Source: Algoriphagus alkaliphilus
Lineage (GTDB): Bacteria; Bacteroidota; Bacteroidia; Cytophagales; Cyclobacteriaceae
Direction: 5' to 3'
Assembly: GCF_900103735.1 (NCBI RefSeq)
Contig: NZ_FMXE01000004.1
Span: 181,882-245,881 of the forward strand
DNA: 64,000 nt
The stretch's first letter is position 1, and each line of letters opens with the position of its first letter. The notes under the pieces were generated by a model. That model worked only from the letters and a program-made list of their open reading frames with translations. It was not told the origin of the DNA and did not search any database. Position numbers and translations under genes: made by a program. This document shows, piece by piece, positions 7,903 through 17,383 of the stretch.

Positions 7903-9180
7903 TTATTCAATTAAAGCAAACACCATCTGTCTAAACTTCCAGCCCGTCTCGTCCCCATTTCCGGCACCGGATGTCTGCTTGAATAGCAAACCGATGATTT
8001 TCTCCTTAGGATCTGCGAAATATTGCGTATTGAAATATCCTCCCCAATCAAAGGTACCCAAACTGCCGATTCCGCCCAATTGCACGCCTTTTTCATCAAC
8101 CAGTCCAAAAGCTAATCCATAATCTTTGCCTCCTTCGCCCAGTAAATCGCCCACTTGATTGGTCATGATCGTGGTGATGGTATGTGGGCTCAAGATGCGT
8201 TTGCCATTGTAGATTCCCCCATTGAGGTATAGCTGTAGAAACTTGGCATAATCCTCGGTGGTAGAGGATAGTCCTGCCCCTCCTGAGAAAAATGCCTTGG
8301 CCCCGGTCTTTGGATAAGCCGGATCGTAAAAAGTAACCGGAAAAGGCACCCATTTGCCGTCCTTGCGGGTGTGCACGGTGACCAGTCGAGGTGCTTGAGC
8401 CTCATTGAGGTAAAAGCGGGTATCGTTCATTCCCAGCGGGTCAAAAATACGCTCCTTCAAAAACACGTCAAATGATTTTCCCGAGATAATTTCCACCAAA
8501 TAGCCCAAGACATCCAGGCCTTCACTGTAGGTGTATTTAGTACCGGGCTCGTGATGCAAAGGTAGTTTGGCCAATCGCTTGACACTTTCCCCGATGGTGA
8601 TATTTTCTGTGGTGAAGAGGTCCATTACTCCAGCCTTGTGATAGATCATTTTCATTCGTTCATCCCCATCGATCACACCATAGCCCAAGCCGGAGGTGTG
8701 GGTTAAAAGATGGCGAATAGTGATTTCCCTTGAGGAAGCCTTGGTGCTGTAGGTTGTGTCACCATAGCGAAAAGTATTCAGCACCTGTGGATTTTTGAAT
8801 TCCGGGATGTATTTGGATATCGGATCATCCAATCTGAATTTACCCTCCTCCCACAGCATCATGATAGCAGTTGAAGTAATGGCTTTAGTCTGGGAAGCTA
8901 TACGAAAAATGAAGTTTTTCTCCATTTTTTTTCCACTCTCCACATCAGCCAGTCCTTTGGCTTCGTGGTAAATAATTCTACCGTCTTTCACAATCATAGC
9001 CACCAATCCGGGGATTTGTTGGCTGACAACAGCCTCGTCCAGCATGGCGTTGATTTTGGTAAGTCGCTCTTTTGAAATTCCGGTGACAGGTTGATTCCCG
9101 GCAGAAGTCAGTGTCTGAGAAAACAATTGGGAAGATATTCCAAAGAGGAAAATCAAAGGGAGTATAAGCCTTTTCTTCAT
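7903..9180 (-). CDS. Serine hydrolase of the beta-lactamase/esterase (class C-like) family
   Basis: This 425-residue protein has a signal peptide (LILPLIFLFGISSQLFSQ) and then a penicillin-binding-protein-like fold. S96-Q-T-K99 is the nucleophile motif S-x-x-K. The second motif is Y-S-E in YTYSEGLDVLGYLVE, where the family usually has Y-x-N. The third region, LGGIGSLGTFDWGGYF, supplies the K/H-x-G-like strand. Members act as esterases, D-aminopeptidases or lactamase-like enzymes in the periplasm, and the exact substrate is unknown. Upstream of its start lies the terminator of the adjacent DegP gene, so it is transcribed on its own. Confidence 0.83.
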   Translation of the reverse strand: MKKRLILPLIFLFGISSQLFSQTLTSAGNQPVTGISKERLTKINAMLDEAVVSQQIPGLVAMIVKDGRIIYHEAKGLADVESGKKMEKNFIFRIASQTKAITSTAIMMLWEEGKFRLDDPISKYIPEFKNPQVLNTFRYGDTTYSTKASSREITIRHLLTHTSGLGYGVIDGDERMKMIYHKAGVMDLFTTENITIGESVKRLAKLPLHHEPGTKYTYSEGLDVLGYLVEIISGKSFDVFLKERIFDPLGMNDTRFYLNEAQAPRLVTVHTRKDGKWVPFPVTFYDPAYPKTGAKAFFSGGAGLSSTTEDYAKFLQLYLNGGIYNGKRILSPHTITTIMTNQVGDLLGEGGKDYGLAFGLVDEKGVQLGGIGSLGTFDWGGYFNTQYFADPKEKIIGLLFKQTSGAGNGDETGWKFRQMVFALIE

Positions 9181-9229
9181 AAGCTTAGGTGGGTTTAAGA
9201 TCGATGAAAGTAGGAAAAAACAGGCATAA

Positions 9230-9255
9230 AAAAAGCCGGCTCACACCGGCTTTTT
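9230..9255 (-). terminator. Terminator after the first degP gene
   Basis: AAAAAGCCGG and CCGGCTTTTT form a perfect 10-base stem around TCACA. The T-run on the minus strand fits termination of the protease gene that ends at 9273. The stem is symmetrical, so it could work in both directions. Confidence 0.75.
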
Positions 9256-9272
9256 ACGACATTACAGAAAAC

Positions 9273-10778
9273 TCAATTCCTCTCTACCTCGAAGTAGTAT
9301 TCTGTACCATCCGGGAACATTCCCAGAACTACAATTTCTTCTCCTTTGGATTTTTCCAGAAAATCGATCATTTCCTGTGCATTGTTGATTTTGGCTCTGC
9401 CTTTGTCTGAAATTACTGAGGTGATAATAAACCCATTTCTGGCACCCGCTTTTTTCCAATTTTCATTGCTGTTCATTTTGATGACAGCACCACCTTTGAT
9501 CTCCAGTTTCTGTTTTGCATCCTCTTTGACATCTTCAAACTGCAAACCTTCGAAGGTATAGGTTTTAGGTATTTCCCGCTTTACAATATTTGTATCCCCG
9601 GAGAAATTCTTCAGCGTTGCAGAGGTTTTTGAGGTTTTTCCGTCACGGATGTATTCTACATCAATCTTGTCACCGGGACGCTTTCGGGCAACAAGTTCTT
9701 GCAGGTTGGCTACATTGTTTACTGTTTTACCATCAATTGCAATGATGATGTCCCCTATTTTCAAACCAGCTTCCTTGCCTGCTGAGTTTTCATTAACCCC
9801 TCCGACATACACTCCCCTTTCGACCGGAAATGTCAAATTCAAGGCATCAGCTAACTCCGGACTCACGTTGTTTATGCTCACCCCAAGCAGACCTCTCTGA
9901 ACTGCACCATGCTTCATGAGATCGTCCATTACCTTTTTGACAAGGGTACTTGGTACAGCAAACGAATATCCGGTAAATGTGCCGGTATTAGTAGCAATCG
10001 CAGTGTTGATACCGATCAATTCACCGGCGAGATTGACCAATGCTCCGCCTGAGTTGCCCGGATTCACTACGGCGTCAGTCTGGAGAAAGGATTCGATTTG
10101 CAGATTATTCTCTACTCCCCTTAGGATACCGATATTTCTGGCTTTGGCAGAAATAATCCCCGCAGTGACGGTCGAGTTGAGATTGAAGGGATTTCCAACA
10201 GCCAAAACCCACTCACCTACCATGGTATCATCCGAATCTCCAAACCTGACAAAAGTAAGACCAGTGGCTTCGATTTTCAAAAGGGCAAGGTCGGTAGTAG
10301 GGTCTGTACCTATCACAGTGGCTTCATAGCGCTTATTGTTATCAAGTGAAATATCAATCTTGGTGGCTCCTTCCACGACGTGATTATTGGTCACGATGTA
10401 TCCGTCCGCTGATATAATCACTCCCGAACCGGAACTTACGGGCATCTGACCGCCCCGTCCCTGTCCCCCGTCTCTACGCGGATCGGGAAACCCGAAGAAC
10501 TCCTGAATAGGGTCTCTTTCAGTTCTCGGGGTGATGGCAACCTGACTGTTCACGTGTACCACTGCCGGAGTGACTAGCTGCGCTGAAGCCACGAAATTGA
10601 TTCCATCAGGAATTTTGAATGATTCACCTGACAATAAGTTCACAAATGAAGCTTGTTGCTTTTCGTCAAATGTCCCGGCATTCTGTGGTTTGATCAGGAA
10701 ACTTACACCTGCCAGTGCGACTACCCCGCCGATCAGGGCCGCCAGTAGCATCCCCAAGAAAAACTGTTGCTTGTTCAT
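9273..10778 (-). CDS. DegP/HtrA-type periplasmic serine protease
   Basis: The 501-residue product has an N-terminal membrane anchor/signal (FFLGMLLAALIGGVVALAGV). Its trypsin-like domain has the triad His in GYIVTNNHVVEG, Asp in TTDLALLKI and Ser243 in NPGNSGGAL. The first PDZ domain covers about residues 285-380 (GLLGVSINNVSPEL to KIDVEYIRDG). A second, diverged PDZ-like region closes the protein, ending FPDGTEYYFEVERN. The enzyme degrades or refolds misfolded envelope proteins. A paralogue sits at 22744 on the other strand. The glycine-rich loop RRDGGQGRGGQ before SSGSGV is the LA-type loop. Confidence 0.93.
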   Translation of the reverse strand: MNKQQFFLGMLLAALIGGVVALAGVSFLIKPQNAGTFDEKQQASFVNLLSGESFKIPDGINFVASAQLVTPAVVHVNSQVAITPRTERDPIQEFFGFPDPRRDGGQGRGGQMPVSSGSGVIISADGYIVTNNHVVEGATKIDISLDNNKRYEATVIGTDPTTDLALLKIEATGLTFVRFGDSDDTMVGEWVLAVGNPFNLNSTVTAGIISAKARNIGILRGVENNLQIESFLQTDAVVNPGNSGGALVNLAGELIGINTAIATNTGTFTGYSFAVPSTLVKKVMDDLMKHGAVQRGLLGVSINNVSPELADALNLTFPVERGVYVGGVNENSAGKEAGLKIGDIIIAIDGKTVNNVANLQELVARKRPGDKIDVEYIRDGKTSKTSATLKNFSGDTNIVKREIPKTYTFEGLQFEDVKEDAKQKLEIKGGAVIKMNSNENWKKAGARNGFIITSVISDKGRAKINNAQEMIDFLEKSKGEEIVVLGMFPDGTEYYFEVERN

Positions 10779-10915
10779 AATTTTAATGGTTTTCTTATTC
10801 TACAACAAAGTATCAAGGTATAGACTCAATTTGAAACTTTTTGGATTAGTCCAGTGGGCCAAATTAACAAGAATTAACCGCTTTTGAGGACTTGAATTAC
10901 TTATAACCCAAATAA

Positions 10916-10939
10916 GAAGAGTGGGTTTTCCCACTCTTC
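10916..10939 (-). terminator. Terminator after the hsp20 gene
   Basis: GAAGAGTGGG and CCCACTCTTC pair perfectly around a TTTT loop, directly past the stop codon at 10942. The tract following the stem on the minus strand is AT-rich with no long T-run, so its efficiency is uncertain. Confidence 0.6.
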
Positions 10940-10941
10940 AA

Positions 10942-11370
10942 TTATTTCACTTCAATGACAGCTTTATTGACTTTCTTTTCTTGTTTCGGCAGCAAAAGTC
11001 TAAGCAGTCCCTCTTCATAGCTTGCTACTACATTTTCCACGATTACATCCTCAGGGAGGAAAAAGGACCGTTTAAATGAACCATACTGGGTCTCGATACT
11101 GTGGAAGTTTTTACCTTCTTTTTTTTCTTCCAATTTTCGCTCTCCGGAGATGGTCAGTTTGCCATCCACCAAATCAATTTTGAAGTCTGCCTTTTTCATC
11201 CCAGGCACTGCAACATGGATTTCATAGGATTTTTCATCCTCTGCGATATCCACCGCAGGATTAAACTGCTTCAAGGTAGCACCCACCGAATCGCTGAAGA
11301 ATCGATCCAACATTCCACTGAATGAGGCAGGCATTTGGGGTTCGAGTTGGTTGTATCTGACGAGTTTCAT
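10942..11370 (-). CDS. Small heat-shock protein Hsp20
   Basis: This 142-residue protein has the alpha-crystallin domain from about residue 35 (FNPAVDIAEDEKSYEIHVAVPG, then KLTISGERKLEEK). The conserved edge strand is GSFKRSFFLPEDV, followed by ASYEEGLLRLLLPK, containing the G-x-L motif, and a C-terminal tail KVNKAVIEVK with an I-x-V anchor. It forms oligomers that hold unfolded proteins for ATP-dependent chaperones. It lies between the degP gene and the divergent mscS gene. No CIRCE-type operator is visible in the 223-base spacer. Confidence 0.93.
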   Translation of the reverse strand: MKLVRYNQLEPQMPASFSGMLDRFFSDSVGATLKQFNPAVDIAEDEKSYEIHVAVPGMKKADFKIDLVDGKLTISGERKLEEKKEGKNFHSIETQYGSFKRSFFLPEDVIVENVVASYEEGLLRLLLPKQEKKVNKAVIEVK

Positions 11371-11593
11371 AACGTAATTGGTTAAATTGTTACACAGTGC
11401 ATATCCCTTAAATTATGTTCCACACCTATATTCAAGCCTTTTTGTCTTATTTATTTAAAAATTTTATCTTCATTCAGTCATTATGGCCGAAATAAGAGCG
11501 GGATATATGACTTAAGGTTGACAGAAATCATCGCGATCACTCAGCCCGCAAACCTAGATTTAATACCTATTTATATCTCAAGAAATCCACCTG

Positions 11594-14101
11594 ATGAAAA
11601 ACCTTCTGCTATTATTAATCTTTTTTTTCATTTTCTTTCAAATTCCCGCTTTTGGTCAAAACACTACTGCTAATCAAAAAATAGATAGTCTACTCACTTC
11701 CATAAAAGACAGTTTGATCATTTTAGATCCTGACCTAAGTGGCACCAATTCCGATACACTTTACATTACCCCCTCGCTGGAGGTACTCATCAGGAAGGGA
11801 AGAAAGTATACGCTTCTGGCAAATGAAATCATGCTGGAGCTTCAAGAGTCACTGGATACTACGAGATTCGTCAATGAAATCCCCAACATGAACGAGACCT
11901 TGGCTTCTATTCGGGATCGGATTAGGACAGCCAACACAAAATTTAATTTCAGGTATGTCAATGCGCTCTTTCGCCTTTTGGAAACTACCGAAGAGACCAA
12001 CATGGACTTGGACAAAATCATTGAAGCGAGATTAGATCGCCTTCAGATTTTGGACAGCCTTATGACGATGGTGAAAAATGATGATTTTTTTAAATACAAG
12101 ATCCGGGACACTCTTTTGCTACCGATGTATTCAGGAGAGATTCAAAACCTCAAAGAAAACATCTATCGGATTGACAGCACCATTTACCGTCAAGAACTTC
12201 AAGCCGCTAGGTATCAGTCTGATATCAGTCGTATTTCAATGGGAATTACAGAGCTTAAGCGCTATGTTACTATCAACAAATCAATCCTGGAAAGAAATCT
12301 GTTCAAAAAAGAAATCAATTACATCTGGGAGAGTTATTCAATTCCTTCCCCAAAATCAATTCTAGACATCACTTCCGACTCTATTCAGTTAAATTTTTTG
12401 ATCCTCAAAAAGGAACTGATGGCAAATCCCATAATTTCCTATCTCGCCCTTCTAATTTTGATCGCTGCCAGTATAGGGATCAGAAGAGTGGTCAAAAGCA
12501 TTGAAAAAGATAAAGAATACGGGAAAATAATTCTTAACCGATTAAAATACCTGGATGTTAACCCTATTTCTTCGGTCCTGGTCGGCTTGCTTCCACTGGT
12601 GTTTTTTATGTTTGATACCGGTTCTATAGCCTTGCTTACTTTTTTTATCTACATGCAAGTACTTTTTTCTTCGGTGTTGATTCACAGTTCCTTTCCAAAA
12701 CCCACCTTCCTGCGATGGATGGTATTGGTAGTCATTTTTGTCTTTTTCACGATCAGCAATCTTTATTGGGAGATCGCCTATCAGGAGCGCGTATATTTTC
12801 AAATCGGGAATATCGTCATCATTTACATCCTTTGGAAAATCCCCGAAAATTTCTCCTCAGATGACCCCAAAGAGTTGAATTTTTTAAAAAACTCTCGAGT
12901 CCTGATTATGATCTTATTGACATTTGGGATTCTTGCAAACCTATTGGGAAGATACAGTTTGGCTAAAATCCTCAGCGTTGCCGGATCAGTTGGATTTGTA
13001 CATGCGATCACACTCTATTTTTTCGTAAAAGTGATCATGGAGATAATTTATGTGCTGCTTGAAAATAAAAAAGAGTCAGATTCCTTTACCTCATTTATTG
13101 ATTTCACCAGTATTCAGAAGCGGATAAGGGGAGTTCTACTGTTTTTGGGTTTTGTATTTTGGATCTTCATCTTATTACAAAATCTGGCTTTAAGCGATTA
13201 TGTATTTGAAACACTTGAGAAATTTCTGGTAACGGAGCGATTTCTCGGTGAAACCAGTTTTACATTCCGGAGCATATTCCTTTTTGGTGCTTTGATTTAC
13301 GTCGCGTACCTCTTGTCAAACAACATCGCGTATTTTGTCACAATAAAAGACCAGCAAAAACCTTCTACTAGAAAAAAACGGCTTGGAAGTTCTGTCTTAT
13401 TGATCCGATTGGCAATCCTGATTGCCGGATTTATAATTGCCACTACGGCGGCAAACATCCCATTAAATAACATCACCATTGTACTCGGAGCATTATCAGT
13501 CGGTATAGGTTTCGGTCTTCAAACCATCATCAACAACCTAGTCTCGGGCGTCATTTTGGCCTTCGAGCGGCCCATTCAAATCGGAGATGATATTGAGGTG
13601 GGTGCCATGACCGGAAAGGTAAAAGAGGTCGGAATACGAGCCAGTAAAATCCAGGGGTACGACGGGTCGGAGATCATTGTACCCAATGGTGATTTGCTTT
13701 CCCAACAATTGATCAACTGGACGCTTTCTGATAAGCGCAGAAGGGTGGAGCTTCTTATCGGTGTTGCGTACAACTCGGATATGACTCTTGTCCAATCATT
13801 GATTAAAGATGCACTGGAAATTGACAAAATCTCGAAAGATCCGGCCCCAAAAGTACTGATGCAGACATTCGGGGATAATTCAGTGGATTTCAGAGTACTC
13901 TTTTGGGTGGACGACATGGATATTTGGCTGGATATGAGGCATGAAGTCATGAGCTCCTTCTATGCTTCTTTTAAGAAAAATGGAATCGAAATTCCATTCC
14001 CACAGCGGGACATAAATTTTAAAAATATACTCGAATTAAAAATTGACGAGGAAACCGGTTCAAATCGAATAGAAAAAACAAAAAAATCCCCTGACCAATG
14101 A
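11594..14101 (+). CDS. Large MscS-family mechanosensitive channel
   Basis: The 835-residue protein begins with a signal peptide (LLLLIFFFIFFQIPAFGQ), then a periplasmic helical part to about residue 275. About eight membrane helices follow, and then the MscS core near residues 630-690: ITIVLGALSVGIGFGLQTIINNLVSG is the pore-lining helix TM3. The beta domain is next (FERPIQIGDDIEVGAMTGKVKEVGIRAS, then IIVPNGDLLSQQLINWT), and then the cytosolic alpha-beta cap. Large MscK-like members respond to tension and often to ions. The last codons lie inside a terminator stem. The gene is divergent from hsp20 and not linked to other osmotic genes. Confidence 0.9.
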   Translation: MKNLLLLLIFFFIFFQIPAFGQNTTANQKIDSLLTSIKDSLIILDPDLSGTNSDTLYITPSLEVLIRKGRKYTLLANEIMLELQESLDTTRFVNEIPNMNETLASIRDRIRTANTKFNFRYVNALFRLLETTEETNMDLDKIIEARLDRLQILDSLMTMVKNDDFFKYKIRDTLLLPMYSGEIQNLKENIYRIDSTIYRQELQAARYQSDISRISMGITELKRYVTINKSILERNLFKKEINYIWESYSIPSPKSILDITSDSIQLNFLILKKELMANPIISYLALLILIAASIGIRRVVKSIEKDKEYGKIILNRLKYLDVNPISSVLVGLLPLVFFMFDTGSIALLTFFIYMQVLFSSVLIHSSFPKPTFLRWMVLVVIFVFFTISNLYWEIAYQERVYFQIGNIVIIYILWKIPENFSSDDPKELNFLKNSRVLIMILLTFGILANLLGRYSLAKILSVAGSVGFVHAITLYFFVKVIMEIIYVLLENKKESDSFTSFIDFTSIQKRIRGVLLFLGFVFWIFILLQNLALSDYVFETLEKFLVTERFLGETSFTFRSIFLFGALIYVAYLLSNNIAYFVTIKDQQKPSTRKKRLGSSVLLIRLAILIAGFIIATTAANIPLNNITIVLGALSVGIGFGLQTIINNLVSGVILAFERPIQIGDDIEVGAMTGKVKEVGIRASKIQGYDGSEIIVPNGDLLSQQLINWTLSDKRRRVELLIGVAYNSDMTLVQSLIKDALEIDKISKDPAPKVLMQTFGDNSVDFRVLFWVDDMDIWLDMRHEVMSSFYASFKKNGIEIPFPQRDINFKNILELKIDEETGSNRIEKTKKSPDQ

Positions 14102-14111
14102 TTCAGGGGAT
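14086..14111 (+). terminator. Bidirectional terminator between mscS and csp
   Basis: ATCCCCTGA and TCAGGGGAT pair around an 8-base loop. The stem begins inside the last codons of the channel gene and precedes the end of the convergent cold-shock gene. A-rich (5') and T-rich (3') flanks fit function on both strands. Confidence 0.75.
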
Positions 14112-14141
14112 AATTTACACTAATACATTCTCTTGAATTTC

Positions 14142-14333
14142 TTAGGCTTTTTTGACGTTGATGGCGTTTGGCCCTTTTTTACCTTCCTTGATGTCGTAGA
14201 TTACTTTGTCGTTTTGTTCGACTTTGTCTACTAACCCGGTAGCGTGTACGAATACGTCTCCCTGAGTCTGGTCATCAACGATAAATCCGAAACCCTTGGC
14301 TTCATTGTAAAATTTTACTGTTCCGGTAAACAT
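14142..14333 (-). CDS. Cold-shock domain protein
   Basis: This 63-residue single OB-fold has both RNA-binding motifs: RNP1 in KGFGFIV and RNP2 in VFVHATGL. The start MFTGTVKFYNEAKGFGFI is typical of CspA-like proteins in Bacteroidota. Such proteins bind single-stranded RNA and melt secondary structure during cold shock or growth transitions. The divergent spacer to sixA (79 bases) is very AT-rich and must hold both promoters. Confidence 0.95.
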   Translation of the reverse strand: MFTGTVKFYNEAKGFGFIVDDQTQGDVFVHATGLVDKVEQNDKVIYDIKEGKKGPNAINVKKA

Positions 14334-14412
14334 AATGAATTGTTATAAATTGTATGTAAAATAGCATTAAAAGTAAAGATTAGATCGAAAAAAACAAATT
14401 AATAGTATATAA

Positions 14413-14913
14413 ATGGCTCAAAGGAAGAAATTAATTTTGGTAAGGCATGCAAAATCATCTTGGGATAACCCTTGGCTAAATGACCACGATCGGCCTTTGG
14501 CCAAGCGCGGACTTGATGATGCTCCAAAAATGGCCAATCGGCTTAAGAAAAAAGGAATTTATCCGGATCTGATGCTGAGTTCTACCGCATTAAGGGCCGC
14601 TGAAACAGCTAAAATCACAGCTAAAATATTGGAGGTTCCAGAGGATGACATTTCTTGGGAAAAGGGTCTTTTTCATGCTTCCCCACATCAAATCCTCAAG
14701 ATCATCCGAATGCAGAAAGACTCAGTCAATACCTTACTGGTCTTTGGTCATAATCCCGGATTTAACGATCTGATTACATACCTCGGCGGAGAATTGGATA
14801 ATTTACCAACTAGCGGACAGTTTGGATTCAAATTAAAAACTGAACATTGGGCAGAACTCAAACCGGAAACTGCCGAGATATGGTTTTTTGATTTCCCAAA
14901 AAAGAAAAGCTAA
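14413..14913 (+). CDS. SixA-like phosphohistidine phosphatase
   Basis: This 166-residue histidine-phosphatase superfamily protein has KLILVRHAKSSW, with R11 and the phospho-accepting H12. LSSTALRAAETAKI carries the second Arg, and the second His is in LVFGHNPGFNDL. The lack of an insert between the two catalytic parts and the SSW after RHAK match SixA and relatives, which remove phosphate from protein histidines. The gene end overlaps by four bases the stop of the convergent SDR gene. No two-component gene is next to it. Confidence 0.88.
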   Translation: MAQRKKLILVRHAKSSWDNPWLNDHDRPLAKRGLDDAPKMANRLKKKGIYPDLMLSSTALRAAETAKITAKILEVPEDDISWEKGLFHASPHQILKIIRMQKDSVNTLLVFGHNPGFNDLITYLGGELDNLPTSGQFGFKLKTEHWAELKPETAEIWFFDFPKKKS

Positions 14914-15644
14914 GGCAAATCAAAATTTCGGACATCCTGAACGACTTCTTGAAAAAGTATGGGGTTATCCAAAAGGTAATAGACTTTTTCGGCTACTTCT
15001 GATGCCGAACTCAAATGGCCCTCTGACTTGTATTGAGCAAAACGCTCCAAAGCAGGGAAATCCGATGGATCTGCCTTTCTGATGTCAGCCTGCATCTCGG
15101 TGTCGATGATTCCCGGCACCAATGAAAAAACCCGAAATCCTTTTTCCTTAAGATCTTCTGCTGCCACTTTGGAAAACATCGCCAAGCCTGCTTTTCCGGC
15201 ACAGTATTCACTCCATCCCGCCAGAGGCTTGTGCGCAGCACCGGAACTGATCGTGCAGATCAGCTTTTCGCTTTTGGTTCCGGAGTAGGCCGCCACAAAA
15301 GCATTGGTGAGAATCATTGGCGCAAGAAGATTCAGATTCATCACGCCTTGGATTACTTTCAGTTGAAGCTTTCCTATAGATTTGACTTCGCCGATCCTGC
15401 CTGCATTATTGATCAGGATTACTTTATCAAATTCCCCTCTTGGAAATAACGCTGGAAGTATAGACTCCAGTGCGTCCAAATCACTCAAATCCAACTGTAC
15501 TTCTGTCAGTTTCGGATTTTGCAAATTCAATATTGATCGGGATACAGCAACTATCCTGATATTATCAAGCGCCAAAAATCTTTCCAAAATGGCTTTCCCC
15601 AGACCTTTGGTGTGTCCGGTGAGGATGAGAAGGGATTTCATCAC
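14910..15644 (-). CDS. Short-chain dehydrogenase/reductase, sepiapterin-reductase-like
   Basis: This 244-residue Rossmann enzyme has the cofactor loop TGHTKGLG (TGxxxGxG) at about 9-16. VQLDLSDLD is the acidic motif, ILINNAGRIG is NNAG, and the catalytic Ser is in CTISSGAAHK, with Tyr and Lys in WSEYCAGKAG (YxxxK). SDRs of this shape, with PGIIDTEMQ after the catalytic strand, reduce carbonyls with NADPH. The set of motifs resembles sepiapterin reductase/benzil reductase. The substrate is not deducible. It is convergent with sixA. Confidence 0.85.
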   Translation of the reverse strand: MMKSLLILTGHTKGLGKAILERFLALDNIRIVAVSRSILNLQNPKLTEVQLDLSDLDALESILPALFPRGEFDKVILINNAGRIGEVKSIGKLQLKVIQGVMNLNLLAPMILTNAFVAAYSGTKSEKLICTISSGAAHKPLAGWSEYCAGKAGLAMFSKVAAEDLKEKGFRVFSLVPGIIDTEMQADIRKADPSDFPALERFAQYKSEGHLSSASEVAEKVYYLLDNPILFQEVVQDVRNFDLP

Positions 15645-15693
15645 TTATCTTGATTTGTAATTATTGAATTCAAGTGCTTTCATAATGAAGTTA

Positions 15694-15884
15694 AAGAGGC
15701 TGTCTCAAAAGGTCTTAAGATGTCAGCCTGACCTATTGACTCCACTCACCCTGAGCAGAGTCGAAGGGTCAGGATGACAGAAGCCGAAGGCCATTTACAG
15801 CTAATGAAGCCACATTTCGAACTTCGTAACTCTCGTTGCTCAGGTGCTCAATGTGACAAACAGCAATTATGAGACAGCCTCTTT
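15694..15884. mobile_element. MITE-like element with 15-base terminal inverted repeats
   Basis: AAAGAGGCTGTCTCA at 15694-15708 and TGAGACAGCCTCTTT at 15870-15884 are perfect inverted copies bounding 191 bases without a coding frame. Ends of the GAGGCTGTCTCA kind are found on IS elements of Bacteroidota (known in general; the family is not determinable here). The interior holds CCTGAGCAGAGTCGAAGGG, a spacer-repeat palindrome. The element sits just past the hslU stop. Confidence 0.6.
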
Positions 15885-15897
15885 TTTTTCTATCGCC

Positions 15898-17295
15898 TTA
15901 CAGAATGTATTGCGACAGGTCTCTGTTTTTCACCAGCGCATTTAATCTTTCCTCTACCATTTCCTTGGTGACCATGATCTTGGAATTGGCCTGGATGACA
16001 TCCGGGACATCAAACAGGAAATCATTCAGCAAGTGACTCATCACAGTATGAAGTCTCCTTGCACCGATATTTTCCACCTCCTGATTGATCAAAAACGCCA
16101 GTCTCGCGATCTCTTCAATGGACTCATCATTGAATTCAAGGGACACCTGTTCGGACTCAAACAGCGCTTGATATTGCTTGGTCAAAGCATTCTTTGGCTC
16201 CCGCAAAATGCGAGAAAAGTCCTCCTGTGTCAAACTTTGGAGTTCAACTCGGATCGGGAATCGCCCCTGCAATTCAGGAATCAAATCCGATGGTTTGCTC
16301 ACGTGGAATGCTCCAGCAGCAATAAACAATACGTGATCGGTATTCACTACACCATACTTGGTATTCACAGCGGTACCTTCTACGATTGGGAGCAAATCAC
16401 GCTGCACTCCTTCTCTACTGACATCGGGGCCACTACCACCTTTTCCGGCTTTGGAAGCAATCTTATCGATCTCATCGATGAAGATGATTCCGTTATTTTC
16501 GGCAAGTTTGATGGCTTCCTCTTTGACTTCGTCAAAATCCACCAATTTGGAGATCTCTTCTTCCAAAAGCACCTTTCTTGCTTCAGCTATTGTCAATTTG
16601 CGCTTTTTAGTTTTCTTGGGCATCATACCGGAGATCATGTCCTGAAGTCCCGCCATGCTGGCATCATCCATCATCCCATTACCGATCATCCCAATCCCCA
16701 CAGGCGAAGAAGCTTTGACATTAATTTCAATCTTTCGTTCGTCCAATTCGCCATTTCTCAGCTTTTCGCGAAAACGCTCCCGAGTCCGCTCATTCAGTTC
16801 GGAGTCAACAGCCGGCTCAGATTGAGTTTCGATATTGATCGACATTGGACGTGTAAATCCCGCACTTTTTACCGGCGGAATCAAAATATCCAGGATCACT
16901 TCCTCTACGGCTTCAGTTGCTTTTACTTTTACTGCTTCGTTTTTTACCTCTTTTACCAAATGAACAGATTGCTCCATGAGGTCTCGCACCATACTTTCCA
17001 CATCGCGCCCCACGTATCCAACTTCTGTGAATTTTGAAGCTTCCACTTTGGTAAAGGGAGCCTGGGCAATGTTAGCCAATCGACGTGCGATTTCTGTTTT
17101 TCCCACCCCCGTGCTTCCGATCAGTAGAATATTATTTGGAACGATATCTTTTTGAATATCTGACTTCACCATCATGCGACGTATTCGATTGCGCAAGGCA
17201 ATCGCCACGTTTCGTTTTGCGTCCTTTTGTCCGATGATGTATTTGTCAAGCTCTTCAACGATTTGCCTTGGAGTAAGTGAATCAAGTTGCCTCAT
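15898..17295 (-). CDS. hslU: HslU, ATPase subunit of the HslUV protease
   Basis: This 465-residue AAA+ unfoldase has Walker A GSTGVGKT at 60-67 and Walker B in NGIIFIDEIDKIA. The pore loop is VGYVGRDVESM (GYVG), and HslU's I-domain (about 110-240) lies between the two halves of the ATPase. The C-terminus DLSQYIL matches the tail that inserts into the HslV peptidase. The length is normal. In many genomes hslV lies immediately upstream. Here the upstream neighbour is lon, so the peptidase gene must be elsewhere. ATP-driven unfolding of cytosolic proteins is the expected role. Confidence 0.95.
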   Translation of the reverse strand: MRQLDSLTPRQIVEELDKYIIGQKDAKRNVAIALRNRIRRMMVKSDIQKDIVPNNILLIGSTGVGKTEIARRLANIAQAPFTKVEASKFTEVGYVGRDVESMVRDLMEQSVHLVKEVKNEAVKVKATEAVEEVILDILIPPVKSAGFTRPMSINIETQSEPAVDSELNERTRERFREKLRNGELDERKIEINVKASSPVGIGMIGNGMMDDASMAGLQDMISGMMPKKTKKRKLTIAEARKVLLEEEISKLVDFDEVKEEAIKLAENNGIIFIDEIDKIASKAGKGGSGPDVSREGVQRDLLPIVEGTAVNTKYGVVNTDHVLFIAAGAFHVSKPSDLIPELQGRFPIRVELQSLTQEDFSRILREPKNALTKQYQALFESEQVSLEFNDESIEEIARLAFLINQEVENIGARRLHTVMSHLLNDFLFDVPDVIQANSKIMVTKEMVEERLNALVKNRDLSQYIL

Positions 17296-17346
17296 GGGTA
17301 GTGTGTGGTGCTGAAAGTGAAACTGATTTTCGTATCAAAAAGACTT

Positions 17347-17381
17347 AAAAGGCTTCCCCTTCAATCGGGGAAGCCTTTTTT
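17347..17381. terminator. Terminator after lon
   Basis: AAAAGGCTTCCCC and GGGGAAGCCTTTT form a 13-base stem around TTCAATC. T-rich ends on both strands suggest bidirectional function. It lies between the lon stop (17384) and the hslU start (17295). Confidence 0.8.
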
Positions 17382-17383
17382 GG

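Noticed and set aside
16033..17037. 334-codon open frame on the plus strand
   Set aside because: It is antisense to hslU, is rich in His, Phe and Cys, and has no domain.
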